From: Virgisporangium aurantiacum
Lineage (GTDB): Bacteria > Actinomycetota > Actinomycetes > Mycobacteriales > Micromonosporaceae
NCBI RefSeq assembly: GCF_016863635.1
Contig: NZ_BOPG01000048.1
Location: forward strand, 124,001 to 188,000
DNA length: 64,000 nt
Direction of reading: 5' to 3'
The notes below the pieces were generated by a model, which saw only the letters and a list, made by a program, of their open reading frames with translations, did no database searches and was not told the origin of the DNA. Of this stretch, positions 1 through 7,635 are shown in pieces; the first letter of the stretch is position 1; the number at the start of each line of letters is the position of its first letter. Made by a program: the position numbers and the translations under genes.

Positions 1-1025
1 GGCGCGTGCCGGTAGCTGCCGCCGGTGACGTCGTTGACGCCGGCCAGGTCGAGGCCCTCGATCTCGACCCGCTCGTTCTGCAGCACCCGCAGGCCGAGGC
101 TGTCGACCTCGTCGATCCACTCCGCGTACCCGGAGAAGTACTCGTGGTTGCCGGTGACGAAGAAGCTGCCGTGCTTCGACTCCAGGTCGGCGAGCGGCTC
201 GGCGGCCGGCCCGAGCTCCGCGACGGAGCCGTCGACCAGGTCGCCGACCACGGCCACCAGGTCGGCACCGACTCCGTTGATCATGTCGACGATGCGGCGG
301 GTGTGCGACCGCCCGAGCAGCGGGCCGAGGTGGATGTCGGACACCAGCGCGATGCGCAGCCCGTCGAGCTGACGCGGCAGCTTGGCCAGCGGGATCGTCA
401 CCCGGTCGAGGCGCGGGCCACCCATCGCCTGGCTGACGCCGTACCCGACCGTCGCCACCGAGGTGGCCCCGGCGGCGATCGCCATCCCCCGGGCCAGCAG
501 CAGCCGGCGACCGGGATCGGCGGCCCGCGCCGGCCGCCCGGCAGCCGGAGACCCAGCGGCCGGAGACCCAGCGGCCGGAGACCCAGCGGCCGGAGGCCCG
601 GTGGAGGGCTCGGTCGGGGGCGCGGTCGAGGCGCCGGCCGGTGGGGCGGACGCGGCGGATTCGGTGGCCGGTACGAGGGCGGGCTCTTCGACCGGAACGG
701 GCTCCTCGGCCACCTGCGCGCGGCGGACCCAGGTGAACCGCAGCACCAGCCGCGGGATCTCGAGCACCGCCAGGATCACCAGCAGGTAGAACATCGTGGC
801 CAGCCAGAGGTACGCCGGCCAGGCGATCCAGCGTGCGGCGTCGGGACGCGCGAGCCGTCCGAAGGTCAGGCCGCTCACGATGAGCAGCACCATCGCCACC
901 ATCCCGAGCGTGCCGAGAAGTCGCGCCCGACCGCGCGTGGTGGTGTCCTTGACCAGCCGTTTCCACAGGTAGAAATGAATGCCGAAGAGCACGCCGAAGA
1001 CGACGACGAGGAACACCGCGATCAA
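1..1025 (-). CDS. Membrane-anchored metallophosphoesterase (partial, 3' end off the window)
   Basis: A calcineurin-like metallophosphoesterase, probably acting at the outer face of the membrane; the substrate cannot be read from sequence. The protein opens with about three hydrophobic helices (first 110 residues), then an Ala/Pro-rich linker with four PAAGS-type repeats, a further hydrophobic stretch, and a phosphoesterase domain carrying the metal-binding motifs SDIHLG, VGDLVDG and TGNHEY in the expected order. The C-terminus lies beyond base 1. The start is uncertain: a TTG at 1025, 4 bases after the moaD stop, is the best placed candidate and GTG codons just inside are alternatives. It is the last visible gene of the moaA-moaD strand and may be cotranscribed with them. 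The layout resembles YaeI/YkuE-type bacterial phosphoesterases with an added membrane domain. Confidence 0.8.
   Translation of the reverse strand, partial: MIAVFLVVVFGVLFGIHFYLWKRLVKDTTTRGRARLLGTLGMVAMVLLIVSGLTFGRLARPDAARWIAWPAYLWLATMFYLLVILAVLEIPRLVLRFTWVRRAQVAEEPVPVEEPALVPATESAASAPPAGASTAPPTEPSTGPPAAGSPAAGSPAAGSPAAGRPARAADPGRRLLLARGMAIAAGATSVATVGYGVSQAMGGPRLDRVTIPLAKLPRQLDGLRIALVSDIHLGPLLGRSHTRRIVDMINGVGADLVAVVGDLVDGSVAELGPAAEPLADLESKHGSFFVTGNHEYFSGYAEWIDEVDSLGLRVLQNERVEIEGLDLAGVNDVTGGSYRHA
547..601 (-). repeat. Short tandem repeat in the phosphoesterase linker
   Basis: About four near-identical 15-base units (ccggagacccagcgg on the plus strand) encode a PAAGS repeat in the linker between the membrane and phosphoesterase domains. 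The repeat is in frame, so changes in copy number would lengthen or shorten the linker without breaking the protein. Confidence 0.7.
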
Positions 1026-1029
1026 AAGT

Positions 1030-1269
1030 TCAGCCTCCGGCGAACGGCGGTAGGACGTCGACCACCGTGTCGGCGGGGAGCGGCACGGAGCGGTCGTGGC
1101 AGGCCAGCCCGTCGACCAGGAACGAGCAGCGGTCGAGCACGGTGGCCAGCGTGGGGCCATGTGCCTGAGAGATCACTGAGAGCAGCGTCGCCAGGTCGGG
1201 CGCCGCCACCTTCTCCTCGTTGACGCCCGCCGCGGCGCGCGCGGCGGCGAAGTACCGGACGAGGATCAC
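1030..1269 (-). CDS. moaD: MoaD, molybdopterin synthase sulfur carrier
   Basis: A 79-residue ubiquitin-like sulfur carrier for molybdopterin synthase in molybdenum cofactor biosynthesis. It starts with the beta-strand ILVRYFAAARAAAG typical of MoaD/ThiS and ends in the diglycine tail (PPFAGG) that is adenylated and thiocarboxylated. The start is the GTG at 1269, 2 bases after the moaA stop, which fits translational coupling. No MoaE, MoaC or MoeB partner is present in the window, so the rest of the pathway must lie elsewhere. Length and both termini agree with the family. Confidence 0.88.
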   Translation of the reverse strand: MILVRYFAAARAAAGVNEEKVAAPDLATLLSVISQAHGPTLATVLDRCSFLVDGLACHDRSVPLPADTVVDVLPPFAGG

Positions 1270-1271
1270 CG

Positions 1272-2270
1272 TCAGCCGCCGATCGCCGACATCGGGCGGG
1301 CCGGCTGCAGGAACGAGACGTCGTTGATGTCGTGGCCGGGCTTCTTGGCCCACATCGCACCGGCCCACGCGGCGGCGAGGTGCGCGTCGTCGGCACCGTC
1401 GCGAAGCATCGTGCGCAGGTCGGTTTCGGTGGTGCTGAACAGGCATGACCGGATCGTGCCGTCGGCGGTGAGCCGGGTGCGGTCGCAGGCACCGCAGAAC
1501 GGCCGCGACACGCTGGCGATCACGCCGACCTTCGCCGGCCCGCCGTCGACCAGCCAGGTCTCGGCCGGTGCGGCGCCCCGGTGGGCCGGGTCGGGCCCGA
1601 GGTCGACCTCGGCGCGCAACAGCGCGAGGATCTCCTCCGCGGTGATCATCTCGGCCCGGCTCCAGGTGTGGCCGGCATCGAGCGGCATCTGCTCGATGAA
1701 CCGCAGCTCGTAGCCGTGGGCGAGGGCGAACCGCAGCAGCGGCACCGCCTCGGCCTCGTTGACGCCGCGCATCAGCACCGAGTTGATCTTCACCGGACGC
1801 AGGCCGGCGGCATCGGCCGCGGCCAGCCCGTCGAGGACGTCGCTCAGCCGCCGCCGACGCGTGAGGTCGGCGAAGGTGTCGGCGCTCAGCGCGTCCAATG
1901 AAACATTGACCCGGTCGAGCCCGGCGGCGCGCAGTTGGCGCGCGGCCCGGGCGAGGCCGATGCCGTTGGTGGTGAGCGACAGTTGCGGCCGCGGCCGGAG
2001 CTCGGCGGCGGCCGCGACGATGCCCACCAGGCCCGGACGCAGCAGCGGCTCGCCGCCGGTGAACCGCACCTCGGTGACGCCCAGCAGCTCGACCGCGATG
2101 CGGACCAGCCGGACCACCTCGGCGTCGGTGAGCAGGCTTGGCTTCGGCAGCCAGGCCAGGCCCTCGGCGGGCATGCAGTAGGTGCAGCGCAGATTGCACC
2201 GGTCGGTGAGCGACACGCGCAGATCGGTGGCCACCCGACCGTACCGGTCGACCAACGCCTGCTGAGTCAT
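1272..2270 (-). CDS. moaA: MoaA, GTP 3',8-cyclase (radical SAM)
   Basis: Radical SAM enzyme that, with MoaC, converts GTP to cyclic pyranopterin monophosphate, the first step of molybdenum cofactor synthesis. At 332 residues it is normal length. The N-terminal cluster motif is CNLRCTYC (Cys25, Cys29, Cys32), followed by the FTGGEPLLR glycine motif; the second, substrate-binding cluster is supplied by CGAC and a later Cys (about residues 259, 262 and 276). The protein ends in the conserved GG needed for GTP cyclization. The ATG at 2270 was chosen because the radical SAM motif then falls at the usual distance; an open frame continues upstream without homology. It is followed closely by moaD. 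Confidence 0.93.
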   Translation of the reverse strand: MTQQALVDRYGRVATDLRVSLTDRCNLRCTYCMPAEGLAWLPKPSLLTDAEVVRLVRIAVELLGVTEVRFTGGEPLLRPGLVGIVAAAAELRPRPQLSLTTNGIGLARAARQLRAAGLDRVNVSLDALSADTFADLTRRRRLSDVLDGLAAADAAGLRPVKINSVLMRGVNEAEAVPLLRFALAHGYELRFIEQMPLDAGHTWSRAEMITAEEILALLRAEVDLGPDPAHRGAAPAETWLVDGGPAKVGVIASVSRPFCGACDRTRLTADGTIRSCLFSTTETDLRTMLRDGADDAHLAAAWAGAMWAKKPGHDINDVSFLQPARPMSAIGG

Positions 2271-2290
2271 GAGGAAAACCCTACCCGCGC

Positions 2291-3130
2291 CTACGACAAT
2301 TTCCGCGCGAGCGAGCCGACCTCTCCCCGGTACGCGGCGCCGAACAACCTCACGTGCACCAGCATCAGGTGCAACTGGTGGGCCGCCACGCGCTCGCGCC
2401 AGCCGTCGGCGAGCGGGCGGGTCTCCCGGTACGCGGCCAGGATCCGGTCGAGGTGGGGCGCGCCACCGAACAGGGCGAGGAACGCCAGGTCGGTCTCCCG
2501 GTGGCCGCCGTGCGCGGCCGGGTCGACCAGCCAGGCCCGGTCGGCCGCCCAGACCAGGTTCCCCGGCCACAGGTCGCCGTGGATCCGGGCGGGCGGCTCA
2601 TCGCCGCCGAAAACGCCCGCCGCGATGCGGTCGGCGGCCCGCTCCACCAGCTGGTCGTCGATGTAGGGCCGGAGCCGGTACTCGGCGAACCACTCCCCCC
2701 AGGTGGCCCGCGTCGGCGTGTTGTCGAGCGGGAGCCGCCCGATGTAGCCGGTCCACTCCGCGCCGAAGACCGACGGCGGCTCGAACCCGTGCATGGCGGC
2801 CAGTTCGCGGCCGAACCGCTCGGCGGTGGCGACACTCGGCGGCGCCGGATCGATCCACTCCAGCGCCAGCATCGACGGGAGCCCGGCGAGCACCTCGGGC
2901 ACGGCCACCGTGTGCGTCTCGCGGAGCCAGCGCAGGCCGGCCGCCTCCGCGGCGAAGAACCCGGCCGGCGGATCGGGCAGCGACTTCGCGAACACCGACG
3001 CGCCGTCGTCGAGCGTCAACCGTTGGGCGACGCAGATCGACCCGCCCGATACCGGGGTCTCCCGGATGCGCTGGTGGGTGAGGAACGCGGGCAGGTGCGT
3101 CGGGTGCGCCCGCAGGTACGCCAGATCCAT
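2291..3130 (-). CDS. Fructosamine kinase family protein / aminoglycoside phosphotransferase fold
   Basis: A 279-residue protein of the fructosamine-3-kinase family, which phosphorylates ketosamines formed by glycation and so starts their removal from proteins. It shows the small-lobe region, a catalytic HGDLWPGN loop and the metal-binding LVDPAAHGGHRETDLAF segment, all in the order seen in FN3K proteins. Its ATG overlaps the TAA of the upstream GTPase gene by one base (TAATG), so the two are probably translationally coupled although their functions look unrelated. It ends 20 bases before the moaA start and could read into that operon. The exact substrate is not known. Confidence 0.85.
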   Translation of the reverse strand: MDLAYLRAHPTHLPAFLTHQRIRETPVSGGSICVAQRLTLDDGASVFAKSLPDPPAGFFAAEAAGLRWLRETHTVAVPEVLAGLPSMLALEWIDPAPPSVATAERFGRELAAMHGFEPPSVFGAEWTGYIGRLPLDNTPTRATWGEWFAEYRLRPYIDDQLVERAADRIAAGVFGGDEPPARIHGDLWPGNLVWAADRAWLVDPAAHGGHRETDLAFLALFGGAPHLDRILAAYRETRPLADGWRERVAAHQLHLMLVHVRLFGAAYRGEVGSLARKLS

Positions 3131-4842
3131 TACCGGGCGGCGGCGAGCGCGTCCCGGGCGAACGCGTACGTCTTCAGCTTCGACCGCACCGGCGCGACGA
3201 TCATCTCCATCGCGACGTTCGCCGCGGCGTTGCGGAGCTTCTTCTCGGCGCTGCGCCGCGCCCGTTTCGCGCCCTGATGCACGAACGGTCGCACCACGAT
3301 CGACAGCAGCAGCCCGAACAGCAGGCCGCCGAACAGGAGCGCGGTGGGCAGCGGCAGCACGCCGGCGTGCGGTGTCGGCAGTTCCGGCAGGTCGAGCAGG
3401 AACATCACCAGCCGGACGGCGAGCCACACCAGCCCGGTCAGCGCGACCAGCGCGCCGGCCCACTGGGCCACCCCGATCATCCGCCACCAGCGGCGCTGCT
3501 CGGCCAGGCCGAGGTCGGTGCGGGCGATGGCGACGTCGAGAGCATCGGGGACGTCGTCGAGCCGCGAGCGGGCGGCGTCGAGCAGCGTGGCCGGCCACGG
3601 GTCGGGCAGTTGCGCCGGTGTTCCCGCCGCGGCGGCCCGCTCGGCGATCGCCCGGCCGGCCAGCGCCACCGCAGCCTTCTCCGCGGCGGTCGAGCCGGGC
3701 AGTGACGTCGCGGCGACCGGTTCGTCGTCCTCCGGCGACCGCCGCCGCCGGGGCAGCACGCCGCCCGACGCGACCGGGTCGGCGGACGTGACCGGCCCGC
3801 CGAGGTGCAGGCGGCGCAGCGGATCCGGCCGCACCCGCCGTACCCACTGGATCACCGGCCAGCTGGTGGCGGCGGCCGCGCGGTGCAGGTAGGCCTGCTC
3901 GGTCGCCTCGACCACGGCCGGCACCCCGGCGGCGTCGGCGAGCGAGTCGCTGAGCCGCCGGATCGAGTCGCGGTCGATGTCGGCTTCCGACGCGGGCGCG
4001 GCGACCAGCGGCGCCAGTTCGTCGGCGGCCACCGACACGTCGGCCGCGATCCGCTGCAGCGCCGCCTGCCGGGCCGAGACGGTGCGCTCCAGCAGGGCCC
4101 GCAGGTCGCCGGTGCCGGGGAGGCCGATCGCCGACGTCGGCAGCACGGGCACCGTGCCCAGGCCGCGGGTGCCGAGCAGGTTCCGCAGGTCGGTGGTGAC
4201 CCGCTCGACGTCGGTGACCGCGAGCCGGTCGCTCTGGTTCAGCAGCACCACGGTGACGTCGGTGTGGTTGCGGAACTGGGACAGGTACCGGTCGTGGACC
4301 ATCTTGTCGGCGTACTTCTGCGGGTCGAGCACCCACACGACGAGGTCGACGAGTTCGAGCAGCCGGTCGACCTCGCGCTGGTGCTCCTTCTCGACCGAGT
4401 CGAAGTCGGGCAGGTCGAGGAGCACCAGGCCGCGCAGGCCGGCCTCGTCGTCGCCGTCGAGCGCGCTCTCCCGGGTGAACCGGCTGCCGGTCGGCACGCC
4501 CAGCCAGTCGAGCAGCGAGCGGGCCGGCGCCGACGGTCCCCACGTGCAGGCGTGCGCGACGGCGGTGGTCGGCCGGCGCAGGCCGACCGGCGACAGCGGC
4601 AGTCCGGCGATCTTGTTGAAGAGGCTGGACTTTCCGCTGCCGGTCGCGCCGGCCAGGGCCACCACCGTGTGGTCGCCGCTCAGCGACAGGCGCATGCCCG
4701 AGCGTCCGAGCACGGCTTTCGCGCCGTCCAGCTTTTCGGCGGGCACGTTGCCGTCGGTCAGTTCCACGAATCTGCCCAGCGCGGTGACCCGCGACACCAG
4801 CCGTTCCCCGTCGACCGGCCGGATCCTCGTCGCTACCGTCAT
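3130..4842 (-). CDS. Dynamin-like / YfjP-type GTPase with C-terminal membrane segments
   Basis: A 570-residue P-loop GTPase. The G1 motif is GATGSGKSS (residues 65-73), G3 is DLPDFDS and G4 is NQSD, so all nucleotide-binding elements are intact. A helical region follows, then two hydrophobic segments around residues 460-520 separated by a short LPELPTPH loop, and a basic C-terminus (KRARRSAEKK). This is the plan of actinobacterial membrane-associated GTPases related to bacterial dynamin-like proteins. Its ATG overlaps the stop of the upstream larger GTPase by 4 bases (ATGA). Pairs of adjacent, different GTPases of this sort work as heteromers in other bacteria, so cooperation is likely but inferred. 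Function in this organism is unknown. Confidence 0.82.
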   Translation of the reverse strand: MTVATRIRPVDGERLVSRVTALGRFVELTDGNVPAEKLDGAKAVLGRSGMRLSLSGDHTVVALAGATGSGKSSLFNKIAGLPLSPVGLRRPTTAVAHACTWGPSAPARSLLDWLGVPTGSRFTRESALDGDDEAGLRGLVLLDLPDFDSVEKEHQREVDRLLELVDLVVWVLDPQKYADKMVHDRYLSQFRNHTDVTVVLLNQSDRLAVTDVERVTTDLRNLLGTRGLGTVPVLPTSAIGLPGTGDLRALLERTVSARQAALQRIAADVSVAADELAPLVAAPASEADIDRDSIRRLSDSLADAAGVPAVVEATEQAYLHRAAAATSWPVIQWVRRVRPDPLRRLHLGGPVTSADPVASGGVLPRRRRSPEDDEPVAATSLPGSTAAEKAAVALAGRAIAERAAAAGTPAQLPDPWPATLLDAARSRLDDVPDALDVAIARTDLGLAEQRRWWRMIGVAQWAGALVALTGLVWLAVRLVMFLLDLPELPTPHAGVLPLPTALLFGGLLFGLLLSIVVRPFVHQGAKRARRSAEKKLRNAAANVAMEMIVAPVRSKLKTYAFARDALAAAR

Positions 4843-7373
4843 CTGTCTCCCGCCGTCTTGATCAGGCCCGGCCGGGGCACCTCACCCGCCGGCAGGTCGA
4901 CGACCTGCCGCGCCTCCACCACGTCGCTCGCGGAGTCGCGCAGGCGCCAGGCCGTCCGGGGATCAACCATCGTCATGGCGCGCGGTCCGTCGAACCGCGC
5001 GGCCTCCGCGTGCAACAGCGATTGGACGCGCGTGAGCAGGTCGGCCCGCGCCTGTTCCGCGAGCGTGCGCACGGCCTGATCGCCGAAGATGGCCTCGAGC
5101 ACCTTCTGCGCGGCAACCGTGGTGCCGGCCGCGGTGGCGACCTCCAGCCCGGTCGGGATGAACGCCGTCGCCGCGAACACGCTGACCATCACCAGCAGGC
5201 CGGTCGCGTTGACCGCGTACGCGCTCACCTTCGCGATCTTGAGCTTGCCCTCGGCCTCCTGGCGCACCAGGTCGAGCACGGCGCGCTGCCAGTCCCGCAC
5301 CAGCCGTTCGGCGTTCGCCTGCAGGTCGGGCGAGGGCTTGCGGAGTTCCGGGGTGAGCAGGTTCCGGCCGGCCGCGTGCTGCTGCCACGCGGTGGACGCC
5401 TTCTCGGCCGCGTCGGCGGCGGCGCCGCGGATCAGCGTCACCACGCCCGACTCCAGGGCGGCCTGGAACTGCTTGCCGGGTGCCGGCCGGCCGGTGACCG
5501 AGGCGACCACGCGGTCGCGGGCCCGGCCGATCCGCGCCTGCAGCGCGCGCATCAGGTCGCCGGTGCCGACGAGCTCCTGCCAGCGCGACAGCACCTCGCC
5601 GCGGAGCAGGATGCCGTCGTGCATGCCGTTCTCGATCGCGAGCTGAGCGTCGGCGTACGCCGTCGTGACCGCCTCCGCCAGCGTCTTGTCGGCCGCCACC
5701 TGCTCGTCGGCCGCGTCGGCGAGGTGCGCCACGATCGGACCGAGCGCGTCGATCCCACCACCGACGGTGCGCCGCACGACCGCGGTCCGGGCCTGTGTGG
5801 AGTTGGCCAGTTCGTCGAACCAGGCCCGCAGCGGGGTGATGACCCGTTCGGCGAGCAGGCCCTGTCCGTCGAGGGAGGCTTCGGGCAGCACGAACAGCGG
5901 TGCGCTGCCGAGCCCCTTGTCGCGGAGCATTCCCAGGAGGTGCGGCCCGATCTCGTCGGCGGCGCCCGGTGGGACCCGGTCGAGCACCAGCGCCACCACT
6001 GTGCCGCGTTCCCGCGCGGTGCGCAGCAGCGCCCACGGCACCGCGTCGGCGTACCGGGCCGCCGTGGTGACGAACAGCCACAGGTCGGCGGCGGCCAGTA
6101 GTTGCGTGGCCAGGGCCCGGTTGCTGTCGACGACCGAGTCGATGTCGGGCGCGTCGAGGAACGCCAGGCCGGGGCTGAGGTGCGCGGCGTTGACCACCTG
6201 CAACGAGTTCTGATCGGTGCTCGGCCCGGAGGTGCGGGCCAGCCCAGGAAGCAGGTGATTTCCGGCGAACCAGGGCAGGTCGGCCGGATGACAGACCAGG
6301 ACCGGCGCCCGGGTGGTCGGCCGCAGCACCCCGGCGGGGCTGACCGGTGCCCGCACCAGGCTGTTGACCAGCGTCGACTTGCCCGCCCCGGTAGACCCGC
6401 CGACGACCACCAGCAGCGGCGCGTCGAGCCGCCGGATGCGCGGCAGCAGATAGTCGTCGAGTTGGGCGACGGTGGCGGCGCGGCTGGCCTCCGCCTCCTC
6501 GGCACCGGGAAGTTTCAGCGTGTACCGGGTGGTGGCGAGCGTGTGCCGGAGCCCGATCAGCGCGGCCGCGAGCTTTCCGACCTCGGGGTTCTTGGTGAAG
6601 GCCCCGTTGGACGCGATCGCGGCCGGCTCGGCCGGAGGAGGCGGCGCGGGCGGCGCGGCTTTCTCGGTGGTTTCGGCCTTTTCGGTGGTTTCGGCCTTTT
6701 CGGTGGTTTCGGCCTTTTCGGTGACGGCCTTTTCAGCGACGGTCTTTTCGGTGACGCCCGCAGCGCGCTCGGTCGTGGCTTCCGGCGCCGCCTCGGCAGG
6801 GGTGGCCGGTGTCGTTTCGACCGGAGTGGCCGGTGCCGTCCTGGTCGTGAGGGGCCACGGCGGAGGCGTCGCGCCGGGAGCCGGAACCTGGGGCGGCACG
6901 GTCGGCCGGACGGCCGGTGCCGGCACGAGCGGCGGCGTGGCCGCGGCGGTCGACCGGGCGGCCCGCAGCGCCGTGGGCGCCGGAGCCGTGGCGGGTGATC
7001 CCGCCTCCGGCGCAACCTCGTCCGCCGGCGCCTCGGGCTCTGCCGCCCCGCCTGCCGGCGACCCCGTTGCCGTTGCCTCGGGTTCAGATGCCTCGGGCTC
7101 CGGTTCCCCGGGCTTCGGTTCCCCGGGCTTCGGGGCCGTGCGCTCCGGGGGTGCGGTCCTGGCCGGCTTGAGCGGTGCCTCGGTCGGGCGGGCCTCGGTA
7201 TCCGGCCCGGTCGATTCGTTCGGTGGGGGTCCGGCCGGTGACGGCGGCCCCGAGGGTGGCAGACCGGCCGGGGGTGGTGCGGGTTTGGTGGTGCGCCGGG
7301 CCAACGGGACCGGCGTCACCGAACGCGGGCGGGCCGGTTCGGCCAGCGGTGCGGGATCGTTCGGCGACGTCAC
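4839..7373 (-). CDS. Dynamin-family GTPase with long disordered N-terminus
   Basis: An 844-residue protein. Residues 1 to about 255 are Pro/Ala/Glu/Thr-rich and lack predicted structure; they contain repeats of EKAETT around residues 219-238. The GTPase domain starts near residue 265 with G1 GGSTGAGKST (about 325-334), a DAPDIDSV G3 motif and LVLDRVP in the G4 region, where the usual N/TKxD is not obvious. Hydrophobic helices occur near residues 720-760 (LLVMVSVFAATAFI), suggesting membrane association. It overlaps the following GTPase by 4 bases and is the first gene of the trio, so the pair is likely made in fixed ratio. Bacterial dynamin-like proteins remodel or protect membranes; which role applies here cannot be told. 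Confidence 0.8.
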   Translation of the reverse strand: MTSPNDPAPLAEPARPRSVTPVPLARRTTKPAPPPAGLPPSGPPSPAGPPPNESTGPDTEARPTEAPLKPARTAPPERTAPKPGEPKPGEPEPEASEPEATATGSPAGGAAEPEAPADEVAPEAGSPATAPAPTALRAARSTAAATPPLVPAPAVRPTVPPQVPAPGATPPPWPLTTRTAPATPVETTPATPAEAAPEATTERAAGVTEKTVAEKAVTEKAETTEKAETTEKAETTEKAAPPAPPPPAEPAAIASNGAFTKNPEVGKLAAALIGLRHTLATTRYTLKLPGAEEAEASRAATVAQLDDYLLPRIRRLDAPLLVVVGGSTGAGKSTLVNSLVRAPVSPAGVLRPTTRAPVLVCHPADLPWFAGNHLLPGLARTSGPSTDQNSLQVVNAAHLSPGLAFLDAPDIDSVVDSNRALATQLLAAADLWLFVTTAARYADAVPWALLRTARERGTVVALVLDRVPPGAADEIGPHLLGMLRDKGLGSAPLFVLPEASLDGQGLLAERVITPLRAWFDELANSTQARTAVVRRTVGGGIDALGPIVAHLADAADEQVAADKTLAEAVTTAYADAQLAIENGMHDGILLRGEVLSRWQELVGTGDLMRALQARIGRARDRVVASVTGRPAPGKQFQAALESGVVTLIRGAAADAAEKASTAWQQHAAGRNLLTPELRKPSPDLQANAERLVRDWQRAVLDLVRQEAEGKLKIAKVSAYAVNATGLLVMVSVFAATAFIPTGLEVATAAGTTVAAQKVLEAIFGDQAVRTLAEQARADLLTRVQSLLHAEAARFDGPRAMTMVDPRTAWRLRDSASDVVEARQVVDLPAGEVPRPGLIKTAGDR
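6660..6730 (-). repeat. 18-bp tandem repeat coding TEKAET units
   Basis: Three to four copies of an 18-base unit (tttcggccttttcggtgg on the plus strand) lie head to tail and code a repeated TEKAET hexapeptide in the disordered arm of the large GTPase. The unit is a multiple of three, so slippage would keep the frame. Confidence 0.75.
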
Positions 7374-7566
7374 GGTGTACAGGTTGCCCGATCAGGGTCA
7401 TCCGCAACAGTCCAACCCGCACCGTTAGTCAATACGATCCGGACACGGTCAACGACTAGGCGCAACATCCCCGCCATATTCCCTGGTAGACGGGCGTCTC
7501 ATGGGCACCGACCGGATGTACCGGGACTCACAGGTTGTGAGGAGGGGGCATACTTGCGCCTGTCGG

Positions 7567-7601
7567 ACTCAACTCCTAATCTTGAGTCCAGCACGCTCAA
7601 C
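7567..7601 (+). promoter_or_regulatory. HspR-binding HAIR operator of the dnaK operon
   Basis: The region holds CTTGAGT (7581-7587), 7 bases, then GCTCAAC (7595-7601), a good match to the HspR-associated inverted repeat CTTGAGT-N7-ACTCAAG. A third half-site, ACTCAAC (7567-7573), lies exactly 7 bases before the first, so three half-sites alternate in orientation at a constant 14-base step. The array is 35 to 70 bases upstream of the dnaK start, where HspR would block the promoter; TTGAGT could itself be the -35 element. HspR is the last gene of this operon, implying autoregulation. Sequence match is clear; binding is inferred. Confidence 0.82.
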
Positions 7602-7635
7602 TTCATCCGAATTCTCTCTTGGGGGATCAACCACC

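Noticed and set aside
3130..3791. Extra plus-strand genes within the GTPase/kinase operon
   Set aside because: Frames are antisense and Arg-rich with no coherent motif; the minus-strand genes have full GTPase and kinase motifs.
7501..7635. An upstream in-frame ATG extending DnaK by 45 residues
   Set aside because: The extension lies across the HspR operator and has no Hsp70 similarity; the ATG at 7636 gives the universal DnaK N-terminus.
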